From: Tetrahymena elliotti 4EA
Lineage: Eukaryota > Ciliophora > Oligohymenophorea > Hymenostomatida > Tetrahymenidae
Length of the DNA: 64,000 bases
NCBI GenBank assembly: GCA_000231825.2
Contig: JH720307.1
Location: forward strand, 556,389-620,388
Reading direction: 5' to 3'
The notes below the pieces were generated by a model. The model had not been told where the DNA came from, searched no databases, and saw only the letters and a list, made by a program, of their open reading frames with translations. Below are positions 1 through 11,878 of the stretch, in pieces. Within the stretch, counting starts at the first letter, position 1. Each line of letters starts with the position of its first letter. Position numbers and translations under genes: made by a program.

Positions 1-563
1 ACACAAATTAATTTGAATGGAGAGAAATCAATTTAAAAACCATATAAAAATACAAAGAATAATAGTTAAAAGCAATCACTAAAAAGAAAGGTAAAAAGAA
101 GAAAGGAGCTTTATCTAAATCTAATAATTAAATCTAATAAAATTAACCTCCTCAAGAGAGTGAGATAATTGGTAAAATTTAAAGATTCACATAAATTAAA
201 TTTATAATTCGAATAATTATAAAGATGTTTAAGAAGATTTGAAGAAGAGTCCTTATCTTTTAAAAGATGGAGGTATATTTATTTATTTAGATTTGTTTTG
301 TTAATTTATTAAATATTTTATAATACAATTTAGATGAAATCGGGTTTAGACTTAAAAGTGAAAATTTAGAAGGGAAAGATGATTTCCAAACAGAGCAGGA
401 TAAAGAAAATAAAAAAATTTATTAAACAAAAAAGAAAAACAAAGATCAGTGGTAATAAATAAACTTTGATGATGACAAAGGATTTGTTTTAAACCTAAAT
501 TTTGAAGATGAAGAAGATGAAGATAATGATATGTAAGAAGAGAAAGATGAATCTAATGAGTGA
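1..563 (+). CDS. 3' part of unknown protein, three exons
   Basis: Partial gene running in from the left edge. Exons 1-159, 225-272 and 334-563 join in one frame across introns 160-224 (GTGAGA..AAAG) and 273-333 (GTATAT..TTAG); both joins keep phase. The product starts with a Lys-rich block (KKKGKKKKG), then a Gln-rich stretch, then LLKDGDEIGFRL, and ends in an acidic tail (FEDEEDEDND) closed by TGA at 561-563. TAA/TAG codons inside are read as Gln. The DGDxIGxR-type motif resembles ubiquitin-like folds seen near some ubiquitin-pathway proteins, but this is only a hint. I do not recognise the family; the start lies outside the window. Confidence 0.65.
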
Positions 564-2024
564 GATAGTAACTAATACCATTTTTTAATCTTACAAGAAT
601 AAAGTTTTTTTTTCAAGGAAATCGAAGATTTACTTTTATTTATAACTAAATTAACTTAATATGTAGTATATATATATTTATTTTAGCCTATTTAATATTT
701 TATAATAAATATTTATCCTCCAACCAAAAAACCTTTTCAAAATTTTTAAGAAATTATTTTAAACCAATCAAAAACTCAATATAAAATCAAATCATATTTA
801 TGTTCAAAAAAACTTGTTTTAAATTAAGTTGAATTAGTTAAATTTTAATTATATTTTATTTATTTTGAAGTTTAAGAATTTAAAAAACTAAAAACTCTAA
901 AAAGCCATTTTCTGCATTAAATTTTAAAGTCTTGATAAAATAGGCTTAATAAATACTTGATAAAAAAATAAATAAATCAAATATGATTTTAAATAAAAAT
1001 AATATTTAGATAGTTTGTTTAAATCTAAAATACTTTAATTAAATTCTAAAAAATAATCCAAAATTTAACATTTACTTGATAAATAAACAAACAAATTTGA
1101 TATTAATTTTAATTAATGATAATTGGCGAATATTAATTCAATCTCAAAAAAAACTAAATCTAATTGAATGTATAGGATAAATGTTAATTTGTAAAATATT
1201 TTTATTTTTAAAAATAATAAAACTTAATTTTTAATTAAATGATTGATTGTTAAAATTTATTATTCAAATAGAATTTAGTTTTTGAATTTTCATCAAAATT
1301 CAATAATTTTCAAACCAAAAAAATTTTCAATTTCTTGTTTTTCCTTTTTTTTGATTTGATTTTTTTTTTACATTTTTATATATATTGATAATATTAATGT
1401 TTACTTATGAAAGAAAAGAAGAAAATGAATTTATTGAAGAGGATTATTTCTAAAAAAGTTAATAAAAGCATTGTAAAAAAATTAAATGAAAAGAGTGATT
1501 TATTCTTTCTTAAGATTCAATAAAATTATTTTAAAAATTAGATGTGATAGAGATAAATTAGAAATGATTAAGGTATGATATTTTTTTTTGAAAGTGATTC
1601 TTATAGAAAAGAGATGGTTTTTTTATTTAAATGTGAGGGAAATATTAATAAAAAATTAATCTGATGAAAGCGGTGAGAGAATGAGCGAGATTGTGAAGAA
1701 TTCTTTATAAATTGAAAAAAATTTTGTTTTTATATTTTTGATACTAAAGTTCTATTATGTTCTTGAGCAAAAGATTTTTTGATCGAGCTGTTTATTTGGT
1801 TGTTTGTTTTTGCTTGCTTGCTTGCTTTTTTATACAATAAATTGAATAGAGGAGATTGATAATTCATAGTAGAGTCTCTAACTTATGCTTAAAAAGTCGA
1901 AAGCATAAGAAAATTTATATAATTTTTATTAAATAAATCATTTAAATCATTTAAAAAGCAAAAAAAAAGTAAAAAAGCTTTTGCCAATAAATAAACACAT
2001 AAAATATATATATCAAGAGAAGAT
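564..2024. other. Intergenic, AT-rich
   Basis: Mostly homopolymer-rich A/T sequence without a long coding frame, apart from one tiny spliced candidate listed at 1397-1567. A GCTT-repeat tract (about 1813-1829) lies upstream of the E2 gene. No RNA gene recognised. Confidence 0.6.
1397..1567 (+). CDS. Possible very small spliced gene
   Basis: An ATG at 1397 opens MFTYERKEENEFIEEDYF and continues to a possible 46-nt intron (GTAAAA..TTAAG, about 1473-1518); the joined frame ends at TGA 1565-1567, giving roughly 41 residues. The charged start looks protein-like, but the size, short intron and lack of any known family make this weak. It could be noise in an AT-rich spacer. Confidence 0.2.
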
Positions 2025-2468
2025 ATGAACAAGCGTATGGAAAAGGAATTCGCTGATATCAGCAACAACCCTCCTAAAGGTGTTACTATTAAGAAAGGTA
2101 ATGAAGCAACCAAATGGGAAATCACCATTGCTGGCCCTGAAGGTAGCGTTTATTTTGGACACAACTTCAAGGTTATTTGCACCTTCCCTGACAACTATCC
2201 TTTCAAAATGCCTGACTTTGCCTTCGAAACCATGATCTGGCACCCTAATGTTACTGAAAAGGGTGAAGTTTGCAAGGAAATGCTTGGTGAAAAGGAATGG
2301 GTTCCCACTAAGTAAGTTAAAACTGTTATTGAAATTATTGCCTCTATGTTAGCTGAACCTAATGTTGACTCTGCTATCAACAACGACGCTGCCAAGCAAT
2401 ATAAAACTGACCCCAAGGAATTCGAAAAAAAAGTCAAGGAATACATCAACCAATATTGTAAAAAATGA
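2025..2468 (+). CDS. Ubiquitin-conjugating enzyme E2, class I
   Basis: Single-exon 147-residue UBC-fold protein, the usual length of minimal class I E2s such as the UBE2D type. An E2 takes ubiquitin from E1 as a thioester on its active cysteine and passes it to E3-bound substrates. Visible landmarks: N-terminal helix (MNKRMEKEFADI), the PFKMP beta-turn, the HPN tripeptide at residues 73-75, and the catalytic Cys83 eight residues after the HPN Asn, as in family members. One in-frame TAA is read as Gln after the VPTK motif; a standard-code caller would stop there. Codon use is richer in C-ending codons than the neighbours, typical of a well expressed gene. The start is the first ATG after an AT-rich leader. 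Exact E2 subfamily not assigned. Confidence 0.93.
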
Positions 2469-3223
2469 GCATCCATGAACGCCATGATAGGTTTAGTGGA
2501 AATAAATCAAATAACAAAATACTATTAAATTTTATTTGTTCAATTTAGAGTATTTCATGTATATCGTAATAATATAGTTAATAGTGTTTTTTTACCATCT
2601 TTAGATAACTTTTTCTTAATCAAAACTTCTATTATAATTTCAAGTGTCCTCTTCATCTTTAATCTGACTAAATATTTATTCTGTATTTTATTATCTATTA
2701 TTACTTCTCAAAATATCCTGTTTTTACTCTTCCATTTTCAGAATACTCAAATAAATTTTTATATGATTATTTTCCACACGCCCAAAAAAAAAAGGTGAAG
2801 AAAATGAGGGAGATGCTATAAATGCAATTAAAATAATTAAAGTGGTACATAATATTAGTGAATAAATAACATAAATTGTATATTTGTTAATTTGAATTGT
2901 ATTTTTAGCTGAAAGCAAGTATAAGAATCATTTTTTAGTAAAATGAGTTTTCTGTCAGGATTTTAAAAGAAAAATTAATATTGAATTGCATTTATTGTTG
3001 AATGTTTCTTTTTTTTTGCAGAAAAGAGAAATGATCATAAATAAACAAACAAGCAAGCAAACTCAAAACAAAATTTAATAATTTCTGAAAAGATCTTTTT
3101 TCCGAAATAAGGTCAGAAACAATTATTTTATTTAATTAATTAATTTAGATATATACCTATATTTACGGCTTTTATCAACTTAAAGTAAGATATTCTAATA
3201 TATATAAATACAATTTAAAAAAT
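2469..3223. other. Intergenic, AT-rich
   Basis: Spacer between the E2 and LRR genes. Contains a CAAA/CAAG-rich tract near 3040-3065 that mirrors the GCTT-rich tract upstream of the E2 gene, and one copy of GATCATAAATAA at 3033. No coding frame seen. Confidence 0.6.
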
Positions 3224-5567
3224 ATGATTGATTAAACATCTAATCGAATATGTTACTAGTAAATCATTTAATAAACTCTAATCTTATTCCACTTTTTTAT
3301 ATGTTCCCTCTTACTCCTTTACTAATTTACCTAATTTATTATATCTACATATTCTTTGATTCTCTAAAAAATTATTTTTTATTTTAAGAGATGAAGATTT
3401 AAGTGATGATGGTTGCGAGACAGTTAAAGATGATCTAATTTCAAATCCTTAAATTACCCATCTTCACCTTAATGTTTCGTAATTTGGATTATGCTTATTT
3501 TTTAACTTAATTATTTTCCATTTTATGCATTGACTAACTTAATTAGTTCAGAACAAAATCTGAATGCTAGATTACATATATATGCTTTATTTAAATAATA
3601 ACATTTTTTAATGGCTTAAAAGCACAAATAATATTGGATAAGATGGAGCAGAAATGATTGCCGAAGGTCTTCAGACTTTAAAAGATTTATAATTTTTATT
3701 TTTGGACATAAGGTAAGAAAGTAAAATTAAGAATACAAAACAAAATTCAATTAATTTAATTAAAGAATCAATAACTTTTTAAAAATTAATATTCTAAAGT
3801 CATAACTAGATTGAAAAACTTGGTGCTAAATCCATAGCTGAGAGCTTATATGATTGCTAAACACTGTAAAAAATAAATCTAAAATTTTAAGGGTAAATAA
3901 CTATCTTTAAAATTTTAATATCTAATGTTTTATTAACCATAAGACTATTTACTTTTTAAATCTAAAACTAACTAAATTTATCATTATTTTGTTTTTCATC
4001 TAACATAAAAAAAAAATTTTATTGACTTATTTTCTATCAAATTTAATAATAAGCGGGAATCGGATTAGTGATATTGGATTAGAATCTTTAAGTGAATTAA
4101 TTAGGAAATAAAAGCGTCTAGAAATTGTCAAAATAGATCTTTCGTAGTAAGTATATTAATTTAGAAGATGTCTACTTAATCAAATAATTTTAGTACTAAC
4201 TATATCACTGAAGTAGGAATCAGATCTCTACTTGATTCATTGATTTTACACAAAGATAATTTAAAAGCGCTAGCTCTTCATTTAAGGTTACTTAGTTAGT
4301 TAATTTTGGTTGGTTAAAATTAAAAAATAAATTAATTATTAAAATAAGAAATAATTCTATCCTGGACATTGGAACATCTTATATAGGTGAGAAGTTGCCA
4401 TGTTTTTAAAAATTGTAGAGTTTCTCTATTGCAATTAAGTATAATAATTTTGATTAAATTTGTTTAAACTTAGACATAATATTTTAATTAGAGATAATGG
4501 AATTAAAAGTGATGGATATTTTAAATTGCTAGAAGGAATTTCTGCATTTAATTAAAAACTTTAAGATCTTCATATTTCTGCTACGTACGTATTTAAATAT
4601 TAATTTATTTATGAGATTTTAATTTTATTTATATTTAATATATAGGTTTACAAGACCTTCATTTTTGGTGTTTTGCACTACAGTTGAAAAACTCAATCTT
4701 AAAAAACTATCATTAGATTTGAGGTTAGTATTTTATTGATTAATATTTTATTTAAAAAATTTAATTAACTTTAAGGATGTCATGCTTCAATGACACTTAA
4801 TTGGATAATCTTTCAAATAGCTTTTAAAATCTTTGCTATCATCTTGAATAAGTTAAAATAAATTTAAGGTAATTTAAATAAAATTTATTGATTAAAAAAA
4901 TAATATTTTAAAATAGTGAAAATGAGTTCGAAGATCAAGGATCTTTAAACCTAATTAAAAGTTTATATTACCTAAAGAGTTTAGACATCAAAATGAAGTA
5001 AATTCTTTTAAAAACACCAAAAAATGAAAATATTTCAATAAATTTAATTTAGTTAGAATAAATTAACAAATGATGGAATTGTCAAAATACTGAAATTTAT
5101 TACATTGAATATGAAAAACTTAAATATTCTAAAATACGAGGCAATGTAATTTATGTTTTTTAGTTTGATTTTTTTAATATAATTTTAAAATAATGAAAAG
5201 TTATGAAAAGACAAATATTGAAGATAATTATGATAGAAGAAAAATATATTTGGAGAAACTGATTTAGTTAAATTATTTCTGTCTTAATTTATCGTATGAT
5301 TTTTAATTATATACATTACATGATATTAAAATACAGAATTATTTTTTGTATCTCTAGGCAAGTAATTTGGTAAGAATACTTTAGTTAGGAAGATAGGTTA
5401 TTTTACAATTAGATAAAGAGAGTAAGAAAATTGGTGGCATTTCATACAAATAAAACTGTTAAATGAAATAAAAGAATATTTATGTTATTAATAAATTTAT
5501 ACAATATCTGTGTCTGTAATTAAAGTTAAGCTTATTTTTATTTTAACAATTCAAATAAGTGCCCTGA
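3224..5567 (+). CDS. Leucine-rich repeat (RNI-like) protein
   Basis: Multi-exon gene coding a chain of leucine-rich repeats of the ribonuclease-inhibitor type, a protein-binding scaffold. Start ATG 3224 gives MIDQTSNRICYQ, then intron 3259-3388 joins in phase to DEDLSDDGCETVKDDL. Each following exon carries one repeat, for example NNIGQDGAEMIAEGLQTLK and NRISDIGLESLSELIRK, with the intron falling again and again just after the LxLR-like segment. About ten repeats can be read to about 5150; the tail after that is less regular and ends at TGA 5565-5567. TAA/TAG read as Gln throughout. Introns are 50-130 nt. Ciliates have many such LRR genes; partner unknown. Some internal exon limits and the C-terminal end are uncertain. 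Confidence 0.72.
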
Positions 5568-6085
5568 TGGGAATTGTAAGACCTAACTAATTTAATTTAC
5601 TTTTTACATTTTTATTGCCTATTGTATTTCAAGTTAAATTTTAATCAATGATGTTAATGATGATCATAATTAAAATAAGATTTTCATTTTTTTTTTTGCT
5701 ATTTAAAAAAATTAAGCTAAGAAAAAATTAATTCCAAGTTTACTTATTTGTGTTTAGATAAAATTGTAAAAGATAAATGATATATAAAGTGCTGATTAGC
5801 TTATTTCCCTAAGGTATAAGTAATCAACCTTATCAGATATTCCTTAAAAATTTTATTAAAAACAAGCTGCTAATTATGTTTGTATTTTTATTTAAGGTGA
5901 GCCACATTTTGATCATAAATAAATTGATATTTAGTTTTTTTTGACAGCTTTTTGTATTTGTGCTTCTTTCTTTATTATTAAAAGTATAACAAAAACTTAG
6001 TAACAAAATATTTGTTAAAAAAAAACATCTTATCCAATTAATTAAGAAAAAGAAATATTATACTATTAAAGTTATTATAAAGATT
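5568..6085. other. Intergenic, AT-rich
   Basis: Spacer between LRR and Rab genes; contains a GATCATAAATAA copy at 5911. Nothing else recognised. Confidence 0.6.
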
Positions 6086-7347
6086 ATGGCATCAAGAAGA
6101 GATAATAAAATTTTAGAAAGTAAAGTTATTCTCCTTGGAGAAGGTAAAGCATTGTTAAGCTTTATATTGTGCTTAGCCATTTAATAACTCACCAAACAGA
6201 AAATAAATATTTTTATGTAATTAAAAACAGCAAGAGTAGGCAAATCAAGTATAATTAATAGATTTATTAATGATTAATTCGATCCAAACTCTAAGCCAAC
6301 AACAATCGGAGGAAATCAACAAGCTTTTTCAGAAAAAATTATTTAAGTTTTCAATGGTGGCAAGATTAAAATCAACTTATGGGTAATTAGTTAGTTAATT
6401 TATCAATTTATATTATCACTTTAGTTTAAAACTTTAGAATTCTTTATCTCAATCACTATGGATGTCTTTTCATTTTTCTTGAATTGAAATAATTATTTAA
6501 TGAAATACTTTAATTTATCAAAATAGGATACAGCTGGATAAGAAATATTTTCTTCTATTGTTAGTGTTTATTACAAGTCTGCTTAAGCTGCTATTGTTGT
6601 ATTTGATTTAACAGACAGAAATACAATTAATAAGGTAATTTAATATTTATAAAAATAATTAAAAAGGAGGATGATTGCAGGTTTTTAACATAATTTAAAG
6701 CTATTATAAAAGCTTAATGAAATAGCCAAGAATCCTAGTATAAAAGGACTCATTATAAATTAGTTTTATATTTCAAAAAGGCACATAAATGGATTTAAGA
6801 AGTCTAAAACAATAATGAAACAAGAGACTGCAAAATTATATTGGTTGGCAATAAGTAAGATAAAAATAATGAAAGGTAGGTTAAAACAGAAGAGGGATAA
6901 GAAATAGCTAAATAATACAAAATAAAATACTATGAAACATCTGCTAAGAATTCATTTAATATTAAGGAGCTCTTTTCTGATTTAGCTGAAGGTAATTAAT
7001 CATTTTTTTAATTAGATATATTATTAATTTGGAGTTGAAATTAATAATATTATTAAACATCCCAATAAAAAACCAAAAGTAATAAATACCAGCAATTTAA
7101 AGTAAAAACTTTATTTTGAAAACATTATTGATTGAATAAATTAATTAATTGGGCAAATGTTTTGATGCAAATTAACAAAAACAAGTGATTTCATTTAATT
7201 TTGATTTATTGTAAAATAATAGAGTTGTACACAGACAACAAGAATGCAAACAAAAAACCTTCTAGAATCTAAATTAATGATAATTTTAAAAAGGGAAAAG
7301 ACAACTCAAAATAAAATTAATAGGATGATTCCAGCTGTAAATGTTGA
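6086..7347 (+). CDS. Rab-family small GTPase
   Basis: Six exons (6086-6143, 6231-6382, 6527-6634, 6781-6991, 7035-7078, 7225-7347) join in phase to about 231 residues. The protein is a GTP/GDP switch for membrane traffic. Visible motifs in order: P-loop GEARVGKSS, switch I Thr in PTTIGG, WDTAGQE of switch II (Gln from TAA), base-recognition NKQD, and ETSAK. The last exon ends SSCKC, a CXC double-cysteine tail for geranylgeranylation, which marks a Rab rather than Ras or Arf and fixes the stop at TGA 7345-7347. The first four exons are secure; the two splice joins in the variable tail were chosen because they keep phase and reach the CXC end, so they could shift. Rab subtype not assigned; overall Rab5/Rab21-like in feel only. 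Confidence 0.9.
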
Positions 7348-8008
7348 GCAAATACATTAAAAAGAAAAAAATTATAACAAAATTAACAAACAATTTAAAA
7401 AATTTAACAAAATTAGATTAAAATTTATTTAGACATGTAATAAAATTATTTAGAAAACTGTTGTTTTATATTAGATTTTTCATTATAAATTAAATCTCAT
7501 CTTCTTTTCATTTCCAAAGCTAATAACAAAAGTATTCATTGAAAATCAATTCATAAGTAGTCAAACAAAATTAATTCTGTAAATGAAATTTATATTTAGC
7601 TTTAATGAAGAAAAATCAAGTTTTTTATATTTTTAATTAAGAAGTAAAATCATAATAGATTGCTTTGAAAGGTTTTTTCTAGTGTTTTTAAAAAAATATA
7701 TGATTGAAGAAGTAAGAAATATCATATTAAAAATATCGAGAATAGAAATTTAATCAATAGATTTATTTAATATTTATTTAAAATTTAAATTTTCATGTCT
7801 CTTTTGTTGTTGGTTATTTGAATTATTTTAGCCAGTAAATCTAATTTTTTGTAACGTGATGATTTCAAATAAGATTTTTAAATCTACTAAATTTTAAGAT
7901 CTCTGAATTTATGCTTTTTTCATATCTAAGCTAAAGCATCATAAATAATATTTTGATTTTAGTTGTCTATTTGTAAAATTAATAAGCATAAATAAGAGAA
8001 ATAATTAA
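7348..8008. other. Intergenic, AT-rich
   Basis: No coding frame or RNA gene seen between the Rab gene and the first TMC-like gene. Confidence 0.6.
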
Positions 8009-11000
8009 ATGTCATAAAGGAATATATAGGTTGCATATGATCACTCTCCATAGAAATAAAAGAGGATAACTTAATTTATAAATAAAGGAAATAAGCAAAG
8101 GAAAAATAGAGAATAGAAAAGGGATGCAAAGAGAAATAGAAAAGAGGAGTCATCATCATCATCGTCTTCTTCTTCATCCTCTTCTTAATCTTCTTCAAGA
8201 TCATCTTCTTAAAAATCTAGTTCATCTGATGAGGAGAAAAAAAACAAACATAGAAGGTAGTCAAGAAGGGATGCTTAAAAAACAATGCAAGCAAGAAAAT
8301 CTATTTATTTGTAATAAGAAAAGCTTAAAGACTTGTAGTAAAAATAGAATTAAGAGAAAACAAAGATTATTATGATCAAAAGTAAACAAAAAAGCATTTT
8401 ATTCTGTTTTTTTACTATTATTTTTATTCTACTTTGCAATTCATATTCACCATCTATCTTTATTTGTTATGTTGATGGAGACTAAGCTTAAATTTAAAAT
8501 AAAAATAAGGTTAGAAAAAAATAGAAATGTAAGGAGACCAGATAGAAGATTTGTAAATATAATTGGAACAACAAATGTAGAATGTGGATTAGTTAAATAA
8601 AGAGAGGGAGATGCTTAAATAAGAGACTGAAAAAATTTAAATGATAGAACAACAAAAAAACTTAGTTTAATCTAATTTTGAAGCCCATAAATTAAAAGTC
8701 GAAACAGTAAAGAAGAATTTTATGAAGCGTCAATCTACTTAAGTCGACATTAAAGCAGATAATTTCAACAAGGCTTTGCACAAAGTAAAAAACAAGCTAA
8801 TTAGTTGTTAAATTAAAAGCATTTTTTTGGAAGCAATTTTTTACTTTTAGTAAACTAAAAAAAAAACATAAATTTCAAGGGCTAATGAATTAATTAACAT
8901 AAAGGTTTTTGCAATAATTTGATTATTTAGAAGATATTTATTTTTCTATCAAGTATTTCAACTGACTCACCTAAATATCTTAACTTTTTTTATTTAATTA
9001 TTTACTGAGCTTACTATTTTATATAAAATAGGATGAATCAAAAATTAGAGTAGTTGGAAACACCATAATTTTTGTTTTCAGTTAGATAATCTTTGCTCTC
9101 TCTAATAGCTACTTTTTAAGTAGATATGTGTACAAAATTGCTAACTCATCTGGAGCAAAAAATGAAGTTTTCTTTAGCAAGAATGCGTTTCTATTTAATA
9201 ATTACCTTTTTTCGCTACTCATTTTTCTACCATTTTTTGTAAAATACTTTATGAATACAAAAATAGAAGGAATAGATTCTTTTTTTATCTATAATTACGA
9301 TTATTCAACACATTCCTATGTATCTGTCAGTTTAGTTATCTTTTTTCTGGTTCAGTTGATTGTTGGAATATACAAGTAAATATTTGTTTATTTTTACTGG
9401 TTATAAATTAAATTATTAATTAAGAAGATACAAAAAAAAAGTTTTTTAATTATTTTGATCATAAATAATTTAGAAAGCAAGTATTTATTTTCTATTTTCT
9501 AACTATACAAATCCTATTAAAATGATAGATATAATGACATTAAAAAGAAAGAAGTTGGCTAAGAAGCAAAGAAGAGTAAGAAAATTATAAATTTCAGAAT
9601 AGTGTTTGGTGATTGGAATTGGAAAATAAGAGATCGAGATTCTATTTAAAAAAATCAGATTTCTTTGACAAAAAGAGTTTTATCTTATTTTTCTGCTAAG
9701 GATCTACATTATAAAAAATATTTTGATGAAAATGCTGGGTTGATTCAAAAATTATTTTTTAGATTTTTAATAGTTGGATTAATTATATCAAGTATTGTAC
9801 CTGTAATTGTTATCCAGTAAAAAGAAATTTTCTTCAATTTGATTGATATACAATTCATAAGCGAAATAATTAATGGGCTAGTCATAGCTTGTATTAGTAA
9901 AACTGTTTACTTAATAATCATCCCTTTAAATAAATATGAAGGGTTGGCAAACCAAGATTCTAGAATGAAACTATTATATTTAAAAAAGTTTTACTCAGAA
10001 ATATTACCTATATTAGCTAGTATATTAATGAGTTACAGTGTAATACTTGAAAATAATACTTATATTTTTCATATCGGAGTCCTAACTAATGATGTTTCTT
10101 ATGATTATGATAAATACATTTGCAGAGAAAATCAGGTAATTATCATAAAGAAAATTAATTTTATTCTTTTTAATATTATTAGCATGAATTTAGTAAAGAA
10201 AAGATAGGAAGTAAACAAAAGAGTATTCAGGATAACATTATTTATACTTTAATTAATTTTTCTATTTATTAAAATTTGAATGTAAATTTAATTATGATTT
10301 TGTTTTAATAAAAGGTTGCTTACTAATTATTTGGATTATTAATTGGTCATTTTCTAATAAGCATTATATATCAATATATCCCTTCAATATATAATTCTAT
10401 TATTAATAATGGATCTAAAAGTAAATTTGATAGCCATATTCAGTTTGATACCATAGATGCAAGCATATCGCTCTTAGTATCTAATACTATTTTCTTGACT
10501 TTAATGCCATTTTCATTTTTCTCTATATTTGTTTATTTAGTTTTGCTGCTATTAAACTTTCTAAATGAATGGATTTTATAGTCTAAGGTTACTCTTCCTT
10601 AGTTCTCTGGTCTACCGAGTACTCATCTAAAGGGTTTTGTTAGCTTTTTCTATAATACTACTTTACTTTTTTGTTTTTGTTATTATTCATTCTTCTTTGT
10701 GAGAACTTTTACACCTATTTATCACACAAATGATAATACCAAGTAAAAAAATATGAATAAATATTTCTTTTTATAGCATAAATATTTCTTATAAATAAAA
10801 TAGACTTTGCAATCCTTTTATGGGATAAACTATATCTTTATCCAGCAGGTTTAGATAGTATCTTTATGACACAGAAGTGGTAGGAGTTTTATATGATATT
10901 TTTACTTGGCTGCCTTTAATTTATGGTTTATTTGTTATCTATTTAGTAGCATATTTGGTATCTCAAAATTAAAAAAGAGTTTGGGAATTTGAGTTTTAAA

Positions 11001-11449
11001 AGAAATTGAAAGAATTATCAGGAATAAAATAATATTATGAATCAAGGATAGATAGGCTGGAAAAAAGAATGAATGATGCAAATAAGATTTTAGAAGAAGA
11101 TGTATTTTTAACTTAATAAAACGATGATTATAATATGAATGGTAATACTGTTACTGTCAATAAAGTGACAAGAAAGCCTTAATAAAATAGTACTTTGGCC
11201 CATCTAGAAACAGATGATTAAAATATTAAATTAGGTACAGACACAAGCATAAAATTGTAGAGCTAAAACAAGATCTCAAGAATTGGAAATCCTTCTTTAT
11301 CTAATATAATTCCAAATCAATCTTCAAAATTGTTAAACCAGTACCTTACTACAGAGGTAAAAGATATTGACGCATCCTCAAAAGAAAACATAAATGAAGA
11401 TTAAAGACTTAAAAAAACAATGTTAAGAAAACCAAAACATTTTTTTTGA
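8009..11449 (+). CDS. TMC-like multi-pass membrane protein, copy 1
   Basis: Spliced gene. Exon 1 starts MSQRNIQVAYDHSPQKQ and holds a Ser-run next to basic coiled-coil sequence; intron 8382-8509 keeps phase. A second coiled-coil exon ends NFNKALHK, then about eight hydrophobic segments follow. Markers fitting the TMC (transmembrane channel-like) family: FRIVFGDWNWKI before the central membrane core (TMC: aromatic WDF/WDW-I), a Glu-bearing helix LIIIPLNKYEGL, FDTIDASISLLVSNTIF followed by FFSIFVYLVLLLLNF, and a C-P-F motif (LCNPF) after the last long loop. The cytoplasmic tail is Ser/Gln-rich and ends KPKHFF-TGA. TMC proteins form ion channels or scramblase-like proteins in mechanosensation; function here unknown. 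Family call is by layout, not by a search. Paralog of the next gene, about 430 bp downstream. Confidence 0.6.
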
Positions 11450-11878
11450 TAGGTTTATAATAAAAATATTGATAAAAATGTAAATGGTAGTTGTATATAA
11501 GATTTTATGCATAATAATTAATATTTTCCAAATGTAATTAAACAATTTAGTATTACTTGAATATATATTTCTAACTAAAATAACATTATTTATTATTTGT
11601 TCATAGCTTAATTATTCTCCACAAATTATTTAATGCTAAGTAAAATTAACAGACTGTTAAAACTTTTTTTTATTAAATTCATGCTAGAGGATACCCTTTA
11701 AAGTTAATTAAAAAATAGGATCTACTAAAAAAAAGCAATATTACTGGAAAAATTAAAATTAGTTTAAAAGAAAAAATTTCTAAACCTTAAAAAAATTAAT
11801 TAACAAAATTTAGAAAAGTAAACTAATTAAAATATTGTTATTTTACAATAAATTGTTTTTTCCTTTTGATAAATATAA
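11450..11878. other. Intergenic between tandem paralogs
   Basis: Short AT-rich spacer separating the two TMC-like copies. Nothing coding seen. Confidence 0.6.

Noticed and set aside
1889..2485. Minus-strand ORFs overlapping the E2 gene
   Set aside because: Antisense shadows of a conserved coding exon.
8124..8375. His/Leu-rich ORF (MQREIEKRSHHHHR)
   Set aside because: Shadow of the Ser-run exon of TMC-like copy 1, which continues in phase to conserved exons.
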